Shown piece by piece: positions 46,718-55,172 of a DNA stretch of 64,000 nt. Each line of letters opens with the position of its first letter. The stretch's first letter is position 1. This stretch comes from Halothiobacillus neapolitanus c2 (lineage in GTDB: Bacteria > Pseudomonadota > Gammaproteobacteria > Halothiobacillales > Halothiobacillaceae), in contig NC_013422.1 of NCBI RefSeq assembly GCF_000024765.1, forward strand, positions 1,569,501 to 1,633,500, given 5' to 3'. The position numbers and the translations under genes were made by a program. The notes under the pieces were generated by a model, which had not been told where the DNA came from, ran no database searches, and saw only the letters and a program-made list of their open reading frames with translations.

Positions 46718-48610
46718 ATGAAAAAGTTCTTATTCATACACATACCCAAAGCAGCTGGAAGCTCGGTAAATAAATTATTTTTGGATGCCTTAGGATTAGA
46801 AAACTGCGCAATCCATTTAGAAAGTAGATCTGAGTGGCGAAACGAAGAAGAAAGAAAAAATCTAATCACCCAAAAATCATTTTTATCTGGCCACATAACA
46901 TTTAGCGAATTCGAGAAAAAAACCAACTTCGATCAGTATTTTAGCTTTGCTTTTCTCCGCGACCCTTACACACACCTAATTTCACATTTATCGTGGATAA
47001 GAAAACTATCTGACCCAGGCCAAGAGACAAGATTTAATGAGCATCCTGAGTACATTCAGAATCTGTCAAAAAAATTATTCTCAACAAATCTTCAGAGCAC
47101 AGTTGAACTAGAAGATCTAGTTGTAAACTTAACACCCCAAGAATTCTCACTTCTTGATAATGTACAAACAAGATACTTAAGAAACAATAACAATCCACGC
47201 CCCGTGGACGAAATTGATGCAATAGATGCAATTAAAAACATTTCAAAAATTAGCCATATTGGAACCATGGAAAACATAGATTCAGATTTATCTGAAATAA
47301 GTATGGCTCTTGTTTCAAAAAAAATAGATAAAGCCCCCATTGAAAACATGAACCCTAATAGCTATGGCCTAAACCAAGATGTTGTAAAAAAAGCCACGAG
47401 ATTGCTGAATCTTATTAAACATGATTTAGTGTTATATGATTTTGTCAAGAACAAAAAAAACGGGGTAATTAAATTCAATCAAGTTCAAAAAAACTCATAC
47501 TCATCGGGCGATGAATTTCAATTATTCAATCCGTTCACATCTAAAGTTAAATCATCGATTTATTTTGGTAAAAAAATCGAATGTAAGTTGCTATCCAAAC
47601 AAATGTTTGAAAGGTTTGAACCATGGTTCTGGAATGGTGACATTGATATTAATCAACTCGAAAAATCAGGAGCATACAATATCCCCGAGACTAAAATATG
47701 TTTCTTTGAAGATCTTAACCTGATGGCGCATGGCGTCCTTTTTTATGAAGATAAAATATTATCCGATCCAAGTATACATCTATCGCCAGCTCAGCTCAAA
47801 GCAGGGGGAATAAACCCTAATGTATTTGAATTAAATAATAAAAATATTATTTTACAAAAAAATCTTCGCATATCAAAAATCACAGGTGAGGCTATTCCAA
47901 TTTCACGACCTGGTGAGGCAGTTTATGGCCATTGGTTGGTAGACATACTTCCACGAGTTATTTTGGCAAAACATGAAGGGTATGAATGCCCTTTAATCTC
48001 AACCATCCACATTCCAAACTATGCAAGAGATTTACTTTCCCTGATCGGCTTTGATGATAAGAATATTATAACTTATAAGCCTGCCGTCGAATATGTGGAA
48101 ATTGAAAAAGCAATTGTTCCATCTTACCTTAGACAAGAAAGTGGATTTTCTAATTTAATGTCACTAACATCGAATGCCTTTTCTGCATATTGGTCGGATA
48201 AAAGTGAAAAAAAAATATTTGTCAGCAGAGGGGATTATAACAGCAACCAAACCCTAGTTAATCGCGCTGAATTAATTCAACTTCTTGAAAAACATGGTTT
48301 TGATATTATCGAACCCCACAAACTTGACATTAAAGAGCAGATAAGTAAGTTTTCGGAGGCAGATCTTGTAATTGGTGAGTATGGCTCTGCTATGCATAAC
48401 ACTATTTTTTGCAAGCCTAATACCAGAGTGATTGTTTTGCAATCCGCAACGCCCTTACCGTTTGTCCAAGCAGGTCTAGGGCGGGCGTTAAATCACCCAA
48501 CAGGATTCTTATTTGGCACCCCCTCACCAAGTCACGATACGGTTAATAAGGGCAGATCGTTTATAGCACCCTTGGATGAATTAAAAGTAATCCTTGAGAA
48601 ATACACATAA
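46718..48610 (+). CDS. Sulfotransferase-GT61 glycosyltransferase fusion
   Basis: 630 aa. N-terminal ~240 residues are a sulfotransferase: HIPKAAGSS at 8-16 is the 5'-phosphosulfate loop and FAFLRDPYTHLISH (77-90) the 3'-phosphate motif. The C-terminal ~250 residues are GT61/DUF563-like: YGHWLVDILPRV (403-414), KKIFVSRGD (498-506), VNRAEL and GEYGSAMHN (553-561). One protein could thus add a sugar and sulfate it. Markedly AT-rich with Lys/Asn/Ile codons unlike both neighbours, so probably acquired. Starts four bases after the preceding glycosyltransferase gene. Confidence 0.82.
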   Translation: MKKFLFIHIPKAAGSSVNKLFLDALGLENCAIHLESRSEWRNEEERKNLITQKSFLSGHITFSEFEKKTNFDQYFSFAFLRDPYTHLISHLSWIRKLSDPGQETRFNEHPEYIQNLSKKLFSTNLQSTVELEDLVVNLTPQEFSLLDNVQTRYLRNNNNPRPVDEIDAIDAIKNISKISHIGTMENIDSDLSEISMALVSKKIDKAPIENMNPNSYGLNQDVVKKATRLLNLIKHDLVLYDFVKNKKNGVIKFNQVQKNSYSSGDEFQLFNPFTSKVKSSIYFGKKIECKLLSKQMFERFEPWFWNGDIDINQLEKSGAYNIPETKICFFEDLNLMAHGVLFYEDKILSDPSIHLSPAQLKAGGINPNVFELNNKNIILQKNLRISKITGEAIPISRPGEAVYGHWLVDILPRVILAKHEGYECPLISTIHIPNYARDLLSLIGFDDKNIITYKPAVEYVEIEKAIVPSYLRQESGFSNLMSLTSNAFSAYWSDKSEKKIFVSRGDYNSNQTLVNRAELIQLLEKHGFDIIEPHKLDIKEQISKFSEADLVIGEYGSAMHNTIFCKPNTRVIVLQSATPLPFVQAGLGRALNHPTGFLFGTPSPSHDTVNKGRSFIAPLDELKVILEKYT

Positions 48611-48633
48611 AAATATTTTAAATTGGAACTTTT

Positions 48634-48999
48634 ATGCAAAAAAAATCCCACCTGGCCGCCCTCGAAGCCGAGTCTATCCACATCATCCGTGAGGTGGTGG
48701 CGGAGTTCGAGAACCCTGTGATGCTTTATTCCATTGGCAAGAACTCTGCCGTGATGCTGCATTTGGCGATGAAGGCGTTTTACCCCGGTAAGCCGCCCTT
48801 CCCGATTATGCATGTCGATACGCTGTGTAAGTTTCGTGAGATGTACGCCATGCGCGATCAGATCACCGAAAAACATGGTTTGCAGTTGTTGGTGCATGTG
48901 AATGAAGAAGGCCGTGCGGCGGGCGTGAACCCGTTTACCCACGGCAGCAAGGTACACACCGACATCATGAAAACCGAGGGCTTGAAGCAGGCGGCGTGA
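48634..48999 (+). pseudogene. Truncated duplicate of cysD (5' part only)
   Basis: 121 codons nearly identical to the N-terminal 117 residues of the intact cysD at 49866, then diverges to AA-stop. Substitutions hit conserved residues: GKDS becomes GKNS (Asp37Asn) in the ATP pyrophosphatase loop, DTLWKF becomes DTLCKF, and Gly26 becomes Glu. It lacks the rest of the enzyme. A decaying leftover of a duplication, although it still has an open frame and might be translated. Confidence 0.9.
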
Positions 49000-49048
49000 A
49001 ACGGTAGCTTACCCAACCACTAGAACCCCAAGCATCCTGGAGGGCAAT

Positions 49049-49314
49049 ATGCCAATAATTTCAATGTTTTATGGCATTATCGTAAAAATGTATTTGCTGG
49101 ATAATAAGCAACATAATTTGCCGCATATTCATGTAAATACGCTGAATTTGAGTGCGTGTTTGCCATCGAAACGGGCGATGTTTTAATCGGAAATCTTCCA
49201 CGAAAACAATTGCGCTTGGTGCAAGCCTGGATTGAACTACACACCGATGAGTTGCTTGCCGATTGGGAAATTGCGTTATCCGGTGAATTGCCCTATAAAA
49301 TTGATCCACTCTAG
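49049..49314 (+). pseudogene. DUF4160 family gene, frameshifted
   Basis: GGAGG precedes an ATG reading MPIISMFYGIIVKMYLLDN then KQHNLPHIHV, a DUF4160 N-terminus. One missing base around GTAAATACG (about 49133-49140) shifts the frame; the correct frame continues with YAEFECVFAIETGDVLIGNL and LRLVQAWIELHTDELLADWE to the TAG at 49312-49314. So the gene is otherwise complete but broken. Small protein often paired with DUF2442, as here. Confidence 0.85.
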
Positions 49315-49330
49315 TAAGAAGTTTTGACAT

Positions 49331-49567
49331 ATGTATTGGGATGTTAAACAAGTTGAAGTAAAAGATGTCCATAAACTCTTTGTGATTTTTGAGGATGGCA
49401 AGGCCGGAATGTTTAATCTTTCGCCCTATCTGGACTTTGGTGTGTTTAAAGAACTACAGAACAATGCCTATTTCAAACAGGTGAGCATTGAACACGGCGC
49501 AGTTACTTGGCCGCATGGGCAGGACATCGCCCCCGAAACGCTATACGCAGAAACAATTAATCAGTAA
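49331..49567 (+). CDS. DUF2442 domain protein
   Basis: 78 aa: MYWDVKQVEVKDVHKLFVIF, then LSPYLDFGVFKEL and ITWPHGQDIAPETLY-type end (here VTWPHGQDIAPETLY). A small family typically found next to DUF4160 and suspected of acting as a toxin-antitoxin-like or regulatory pair; no activity is established. Its partner immediately upstream is frameshifted, so this is an orphan. Confidence 0.85.
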   Translation: MYWDVKQVEVKDVHKLFVIFEDGKAGMFNLSPYLDFGVFKELQNNAYFKQVSIEHGAVTWPHGQDIAPETLYAETINQ

Positions 49568-49581
49568 GCAAACTAACCCAA

Positions 49582-49668
49582 CGTAATTCCCGCGTAGGCG
49601 GGAATCCAGAGCCTTGATTTTTCTGGGCCCCCGCTTGCGCGGGAACGACGAATCACGAGTATTTCGAA
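49582..49668 (+). repeat. Double-palindrome repeat, copy C (left end lost)
   Basis: About 87 bp. The ATTCCC-N8-GGGAAT palindrome is intact at the left; the second is degraded (CCCCCGCTTGCGCGGGAAC) and the right terminus is TTTCGAA. Only 24 bp separate it from copy D in the same orientation. Confidence 0.85.
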
Positions 49669-49692
49669 GTGGCCTATAGAACCTTTGGGAAG

Positions 49693-49790
49693 CTAGAAAA
49701 ACTCGTCATTCCCGCGGAAGCGGGAATCCAGAGCCTTGATTTTCCTGGGTTCCCGCCTTCGCGGGAACGACGAATCACGGGTATTTCGAG
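49693..49790 (+). repeat. Double-palindrome repeat, copy D
   Basis: 98 bp, CTAGAAA to TTTCGAG, both 20 bp palindromes intact. Lies about 75 bp upstream of intact cysD, in tandem with copy C. Confidence 0.9.
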
Positions 49791-49865
49791 GTACCCAATG
49801 GTTTAATCACTAACGTAACATATGGAAAGCACTACCAATCTTCGCAACACGTATTTGAGTATATT

Positions 49866-50768
49866 ATGAACACAAAATCCCACCTAGCCGCCCTCGAAGC
49901 CGAGTCCATCCATATCATCCGTGAGGTGGTGGCGGAGTTCGGGAACCCTGTGATGCTTTATTCCATCGGCAAGGATTCTGCCGTGATGCTGCATTTGGCG
50001 ATGAAGGCGTTTTACCCCGGTAAGCCGCCCTTCCCGATTATGCATGTCGATACGCTGTGGAAGTTTCGTGAGATGTACGTCATGCGCGATCAGATCACCG
50101 AAAAACACGGTTTGCAGTTGTTGGTGCATGTGAATGAAGAAGGCCGCGCGGCGGGCGTGAACCCGTTTACCCACGGCAGTAAGGTGCATACCGACATCAT
50201 GAAAACCGAGGGTTTGAAGCAGGCGCTAACCAAGTATCGTTTTGATGCGGTGTTCGGTGGCGCACGGCGGGATGAGGAAAAATCTCGCGCCAAAGAGCGG
50301 GTGTTTTCGTTCCGGGATAAAAATCATCGTTGGGACCCGAAAAACCAGCGCCCGGAATTGTGGAATATTTACAATGGCCGCACGCACAAGGGCGAGAGCA
50401 TTCGGGTGTTCCCGATCTCGAACTGGACGGAGCTGGATGTGTGGCTATATGTGCATCAGGAAAATATCCCTGTTGTGCCGTTGTATTTTGCCGCCGAGCG
50501 CCCCGTGGTTGAGCGGGATGGCACCTTGATTATGGTGGATGATGACCGTATGCCGCTGAACCCCGGTGAAGAACCGCGCATGGAGAAGGTGCGTTTCCGT
50601 ACCTTGGGCTGCTACCCGCTTACCGGTGCGGTACGCTCCAATGCCAGTACGGTACCGGAGGTGATTCAAGAGATGTTGCTCACCAATACCTCCGAGCGCC
50701 AGGGGCGCTTGATTGATCAAGACGGTGCCGGTTCGATGGAACAGAAAAAACGCGAGGGGTATTTCTAA
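49866..50768 (+). CDS. cysD: Sulfate adenylyltransferase subunit 2
   Basis: 300 aa, full length. Catalytic subunit of ATP sulfurylase making APS from sulfate and [23 protein letters not shown] (PP-loop, GKDS at 35-38), [37 protein letters not shown] and CYPLTGAV are present. Its stop overlaps the cysN start by one base (TAATG). Located in a capsule locus rather than with cysHIJ genes, pointing to PAPS supply for sulfation. Confidence 0.96.
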   Translation: MNTKSHLAALEAESIHIIREVVAEFGNPVMLYSIGKDSAVMLHLAMKAFYPGKPPFPIMHVDTLWKFREMYVMRDQITEKHGLQLLVHVNEEGRAAGVNPFTHGSKVHTDIMKTEGLKQALTKYRFDAVFGGARRDEEKSRAKERVFSFRDKNHRWDPKNQRPELWNIYNGRTHKGESIRVFPISNWTELDVWLYVHQENIPVVPLYFAAERPVVERDGTLIMVDDDRMPLNPGEEPRMEKVRFRTLGCYPLTGAVRSNASTVPEVIQEMLLTNTSERQGRLIDQDGAGSMEQKKREGYF

Positions 50769-52228
50769 TGAGCCAAGTTACCAACCCATCTTCTGGGCAG
50801 TCGGCACACCATGCCGCTGAACTGATTCGCAAGGATATTAACGCCTATCTTGATACCTATTTGCACCATGACATGCTGCGGTTTTTAACCTGCGGCAGTG
50901 TGGATGATGGCAAAAGCAGCCTGATCGGCCGCTTGTTGTATGACAGTAACCAGATTTTTGAAGACCACATGCAAGCGTTGCAAAAAGACAGCGCCAAGGT
51001 GGGTACGACGGGTGAAATGGTGGATTTGGCGTTGCTGGTCGATGGCCTGGAATCCGAGCGCGAGCAAGGCATTACTATTGATGTGGCCTACCGTTATTTC
51101 ACCTCGGAAAAACGCAAGTTCATTATTGCCGATACGCCGGGGCACGAACAGTACACGCGCAATATGGCGACGGGTGCTTCTACGGCCGATGTGGCGGTGA
51201 TTCTGGTGGATGCGCGCAAGGGCTTGCTGGCGCAAACCAAACGCCACAGTTTTATTGTGAATCAGCTTGGCATCCGCCAGGTGATTGTGGCGATCAATAA
51301 AATGGATTTGGTGCAGTACGATCAGGCTACGTTTGATCGGCTGTGTGAGGAGTATAAAAACGAGATTGCCTCGCATCTGCATTTCTCCGAGGTGCATTTT
51401 GTGCCGGTTTCAGCTTTGCTGGGCGATAACGTGGTGTATGCCGGTACGGCAATGCCTTGGTACACCGGCCCTACCTTCATGAGCCTGCTTGAAACCATTG
51501 AGATTATCCAGCCCGAGGCCAAAGCGCCCTTTCGCTTGATGGTGCAGTATGTGAATCGGCCAAACTTGGATTTTCGTGGCTACAGCGGCACGGTGTCTTC
51601 CGGCACGGTGCGCGTGGGTGATGAGGTTATGGTGTTGCCCTCGGGCAAGAAGGCGAAGATTAAATCTATCGTGACTTACGATGGCAATCTGGAGGCCGCT
51701 GAACTGGGCGCGGCGATTACCCTGACCTTGGATGATGAAATTGATATCAGTCGGGGCGATGTGTTGTGCCATCCGTTTGCGCCGCCGGAAGTGAGCGATG
51801 TGCTTTCAGTGAAGCTGGTGTGGATGGGCGAGCAGGCGATGGTGCCGGGCAAGCGCTATCTGTTCAAATCTGGCACGCGTACCACGAGTGGTGAGTTTAT
51901 TCGCATCGATCATCAGGTGGATGTGAATACCTATCAACACCAACCCGCCGCACAGATGCCGCTCAATGGTATCGGCCAATGCGTGTTGCAACTCGATGCA
52001 CCGTGGGCATTCGATGCCTACCGCACGAATAAGGATATGGGCAGTTTTATCGTTATCGACCGCATGAGTAATGCCACGATGGGCGCGGGGATGATCCGCG
52101 TGGCCGTGGATGACCGCAGTACGTTGATGCACCGCCCCGATACGGACTACGCCGAGTTTGAGCGTGAATTAAATCAACTGATTCGCAAGCACTTTCCGCA
52201 TTGGCATGCGCTGGATATTACGGGTTAG
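50768..52228 (+). CDS. cysN: Sulfate adenylyltransferase subunit 1 (GTPase)
   Basis: 486 aa GTPase subunit that drives APS formation. Walker A GSVDDGKSS at 43-51, ESEREQGITIDVAYRYF, DTPGHEQYTRNMATGASTAD and NKMDLVQ are present, followed by EF-Tu-like beta barrels. No C-terminal CysC fusion; a separate cysC follows two genes later. Translationally coupled to cysD. Confidence 0.96.
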   Translation: MSQVTNPSSGQSAHHAAELIRKDINAYLDTYLHHDMLRFLTCGSVDDGKSSLIGRLLYDSNQIFEDHMQALQKDSAKVGTTGEMVDLALLVDGLESEREQGITIDVAYRYFTSEKRKFIIADTPGHEQYTRNMATGASTADVAVILVDARKGLLAQTKRHSFIVNQLGIRQVIVAINKMDLVQYDQATFDRLCEEYKNEIASHLHFSEVHFVPVSALLGDNVVYAGTAMPWYTGPTFMSLLETIEIIQPEAKAPFRLMVQYVNRPNLDFRGYSGTVSSGTVRVGDEVMVLPSGKKAKIKSIVTYDGNLEAAELGAAITLTLDDEIDISRGDVLCHPFAPPEVSDVLSVKLVWMGEQAMVPGKRYLFKSGTRTTSGEFIRIDHQVDVNTYQHQPAAQMPLNGIGQCVLQLDAPWAFDAYRTNKDMGSFIVIDRMSNATMGAGMIRVAVDDRSTLMHRPDTDYAEFERELNQLIRKHFPHWHALDITG

Positions 52229-52237
52229 TGCCTTGCA

Positions 52238-53977
52238 ATGAATCTTGAGCAAATTGCGGTTTTAATTAGCCTAATTGGGCTGATTGCCGTGTTGATTCAT
52301 GGGCGCATCCAAACCGGCATGGCTTTTAGCGTGCTTGCGTTGGGCTATTACGCTACCGGCATGATTAGCCTCAACGATTTGCTAACGAGCTACGCCGACC
52401 CTTCGTTGGCTGTGTTGGTGCTGCTGATGCTGGTTTCTGTTGCGCTCGAAAAAACGATTCTGTTGGAGCAAATTGGCGCGAAGTTACTGAGCGGCAGTTA
52501 TTTTGCTGCGCTTTTTCGATTAATGTCGGTCACGTCGATTTTTTCGGGGTTTTTGAACAATACGGCGGTGGTGGCTTCTTTGCTCGGCATTATTAGCCAG
52601 AACAAACGCTTTGCGCCGTCGCGCTTGCTGATCCCGCTCTCGTATGCTGCATTGTTCGGCGGTGTGCTAACCCTAATCGGCACCTCGACGAACTTGATGA
52701 TCAACGGTTTTGCCGAACGCGCAGGTATGGCCCCTTTGGGCTTGTTCAGCTTCGCGCTGGTGGGTGTGCCGGTGATGATTGTGGGTATTATTACGGTGAT
52801 GCTGCTTTCCCGCTGGCTGCTGCCCGAACATCAGGGCGAAGCTACCAAGGCGGGTTCTTATTTTCTTGAAGCGCAGGTAGAGGCCGGTTCGTCTCTTATT
52901 GGCAAGAGCGTGCTGGATAATCAACTGCGCAGCCTGGATGGGTTGTTTCTGGTTGAGATTTTGCGTGGCACACATCTAATTTCTCCGGTTGAACCGGGGG
53001 AGATCATCGAGGCAAGCGATATTCTGATTTTTGCCGGTGAGGTGGATCGTATTTATCTGCTCAACCGCTTTGATGGGCTTTCGCTGTTCGAAGCCCCCGT
53101 CAATATATTGCAGAGTAATTTGGTTGAAGTGGTGGTGGTGGCCGATTCGATGCTGGTTGATCGCACCATCCGCGATGTAAATTTTCGGGCATTGTTTGAT
53201 GCTGCCGTGGTGGGGATTCGTCGTGGGGAGCGGCGTTTATCGGGCAAAATTGGCACCATTCCGCTCAAGGCCGGTGATTCACTCACTTTGGCCGTGGGGC
53301 CAGACTTTGCTAGCCGTCGTAACTTGGATCGTAATTTTTATTTACTCAAAGGCGGCAGCCGCAAAGCCCGCCTGAACTTAACGCAAAGTTACAGTGTGTT
53401 CGCCGGGTTTATCGGTGTGATTATTCTGGCCGCAGTCAACGCGCTGCCCTTGTTCATGGGTCTAGGCGTTTTTATCGTGGGTTTGCTGGCAGTTAAGTTC
53501 ATCAGCGTGAGTGAACTGCGGCGGCGGTTTCCGTTTGAACTGTTATTGGTGATTGGCTCGGCGCTCGTCTTATCGCATGTAATGACAAGCTCCGGCCTTG
53601 CCGAGCTGGCGGCCAACGCCTTGCATCTTGTGTTGCAAGGGCAACCGGCCCTGTATGCGCTGATTGCCATTTACCTCACCACTTTGGTGCTGACCGAGTT
53701 AATGTCGAATAACGCGGCGGCGGCGATGGTCTTCCCCATTGCGTTCAGCTTGGCGCAGAGCATGGGCGTGAGCCCTTTGCCTTTTGTAATGGCCTTGGTG
53801 TTCGGCGCCAGCGCGAGTTTTATTACGCCGTTTGGCTATCAAACCCATTTGATGGTGTACACCCCGGGGCGCTACCGTTTTATGGATTTTGTGCGCATCG
53901 GCGTACCCGTTTCCGTGGCATATAGTGCAACGGTATTGACCGTTCTACCCTTTGCCTTTCCGTTTCACCCGCAATGA
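52238..53977 (+). CDS. SLC13-family permease with RCK_C domains, likely sulfate uptake
   Basis: 579 aa. Two blocks of membrane helices flank a soluble middle part (about residues 205-385) with two TrkA-C/RCK_C modules (EAQVEAGSSLIGKSV; FRALFDAAVVGIRRGE). NNTAVVASLLGII and LMSNNAAAAMVFPIAFS are SLC13/DASS signatures, with TSTNLMINGFAERAG nearby. Placed between cysN and cysC, nine bases after cysN, so sulfate is the likely substrate. A citrate or dicarboxylate carrier cannot be excluded by sequence alone. Confidence 0.85.
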   Translation: MNLEQIAVLISLIGLIAVLIHGRIQTGMAFSVLALGYYATGMISLNDLLTSYADPSLAVLVLLMLVSVALEKTILLEQIGAKLLSGSYFAALFRLMSVTSIFSGFLNNTAVVASLLGIISQNKRFAPSRLLIPLSYAALFGGVLTLIGTSTNLMINGFAERAGMAPLGLFSFALVGVPVMIVGIITVMLLSRWLLPEHQGEATKAGSYFLEAQVEAGSSLIGKSVLDNQLRSLDGLFLVEILRGTHLISPVEPGEIIEASDILIFAGEVDRIYLLNRFDGLSLFEAPVNILQSNLVEVVVVADSMLVDRTIRDVNFRALFDAAVVGIRRGERRLSGKIGTIPLKAGDSLTLAVGPDFASRRNLDRNFYLLKGGSRKARLNLTQSYSVFAGFIGVIILAAVNALPLFMGLGVFIVGLLAVKFISVSELRRRFPFELLLVIGSALVLSHVMTSSGLAELAANALHLVLQGQPALYALIAIYLTTLVLTELMSNNAAAAMVFPIAFSLAQSMGVSPLPFVMALVFGASASFITPFGYQTHLMVYTPGRYRFMDFVRIGVPVSVAYSATVLTVLPFAFPFHPQ

Positions 53978-53992
53978 ATGCTCCGTATGATT

Positions 53993-54168
53993 ATTAGGAC
54001 TTACGCAAAAATAAGTTTTAGCACCCTCTCCCCTCGTGGGAGAGGGCTGGGGAGAGGGGGCGGGGATGACTGTAAAAACAGAGGCTTACACCAGCCTTCT
54101 CACCCCCTCCCCAACCCTCCCCCGTCAAGGGGGAGGGAGTTAAATCTGCTCGCCACGTAAGTCCTAAT
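53993..54168. mobile_element. MITE-like element with 13 bp terminal inverted repeats
   Basis: 176 bp bounded by ATTAGGACTTACG and its exact complement CGTAAGTCCTAAT. Inside are two hairpins of CCCTCTCCC/GGGAGAGGG and CCCTCCCC/GGGGGAGGG type. Encodes nothing. Splits the SLC13 permease gene from cysC. Confidence 0.8.
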
Positions 54169-54215
54169 TATGATTCACGCACACGGGCATTCAACATAAC
54201 AGGTTAAATAAAACC

Positions 54216-54812
54216 ATGAGCGATATTGTTTGGCATGAACATGCCATCAGCAAAACAGACCGCGCCAACATGAATGCACAAAGGCCGGTACTGTTGTGGT
54301 TCACGGGATTAAGTGGTTCAGGCAAATCGACGATTGCCGGTGCACTTGAACACGCGCTCTTCCAGCAAGGCCAACGCACTTATCTGCTCGATGGCGATAA
54401 TGTGCGCCACGGATTGAATAGCGATTTAGGCTTCAGCGACGCAGACCGGGTTGAAAACATACGCCGTATCGGTGAAGTAGCCAAGCTGATGGTCGATGCC
54501 GGTTTGATTGTGTTGGCAGCATTCGTTTCCCCGTTTCGTGCCGACCGCGCCCTTGTTCGCAGCTTGTTGGCAGAAGGCGAGTTTATCGAAGTCCATGTCG
54601 ATACCCCGCTGGCCGTGTGTGAAGCCCGTGACCCTAAAGGTTTATACAAAAAAGCACGCGCTGGTGAGATCAAACACTTTACCGGCATCGATTCTGACTA
54701 CGAACCACCGCAGCAGCTCGAGATTTTGTTAGATACGGGAAAACACACTGTTGAAGAATGTGTTGAACAGATATTGGCCTACATGAGTGCGAACGGGTAT
54801 TTTAAACGTTGA
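54216..54812 (+). CDS. cysC: Adenylylsulfate kinase
   Basis: 198 aa. Phosphorylates APS to PAPS, the universal sulfate donor. Walker [10 protein letters not shown] at 31-39, [35 protein letters not shown] and [19 protein letters not shown] are present. Separated from cysN by the permease gene and a MITE. With the adjacent sulfotransferase fusion it makes PAPS use for polysaccharide sulfation likely. Confidence 0.96.
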   Translation: MSDIVWHEHAISKTDRANMNAQRPVLLWFTGLSGSGKSTIAGALEHALFQQGQRTYLLDGDNVRHGLNSDLGFSDADRVENIRRIGEVAKLMVDAGLIVLAAFVSPFRADRALVRSLLAEGEFIEVHVDTPLAVCEARDPKGLYKKARAGEIKHFTGIDSDYEPPQQLEILLDTGKHTVEECVEQILAYMSANGYFKR

Positions 54813-55027
54813 CTGAAGGTGCACATTTAACCAGTTTTTACTCACTCACCCCCACCCTCCCCCTTAAAGGGGGAGGGAGTTTAAGAAACCAAAGCCAACT
54901 AGCGCCCTCTCATTGGAGAGGGTCGGGGTGAGGGGCTAGATTGGCTCCCTCTCCCCTTGTGGGAGAGGGTTGGGGTGAGGGGGAAAGGATTGAAAAGAAC
55001 CATCATCACCAAATAACCATAGGGCAC
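54813..55027. repeat. Cluster of three CCCTC/GAGGG hairpins between cysC and cysQ
   Basis: Hairpins at about 54855-54877, 54905-54922 and 54946-54969, each a CCCTCnCC stem with a 4-6 base loop and linked by GGGGTGAGGG-type tails. The same sequences occur inside the element at 53993-54168. No coding sequence. The rest of the gap up to cysQ is repeat copy E. Confidence 0.75.
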
Positions 55028-55125
55028 ATCGAAATACCTGTGATTCGTCGTTCCCGCGAATGCGGGAACCCAGAAAAATCAAGGCGCTGGATTCCCGCCT
55101 ACGCGGGAACGACGGGTTTTTCGAG
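55028..55125 (-). repeat. Double-palindrome repeat, copy E
   Basis: 98 bp in reverse orientation, ATCGAAA at the left and TTTCGAG at the right. GTTCCC-N8-GGGAAC intact; the other arm reads ATTCCCGCCTACGCGGGAAC. Lies 47 bp before cysQ. Confidence 0.9.
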
Positions 55126-55172
55126 GTTCCGCATAAACCATGCGCCTCTAAGGCACTAACTGGAAAAAAAAG

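Noticed and set aside
49331-49567. Calling DUF4160-DUF2442 a proven toxin-antitoxin system
   Set aside because: Only family pairing supports it; no activity is visible in sequence and one member is broken.
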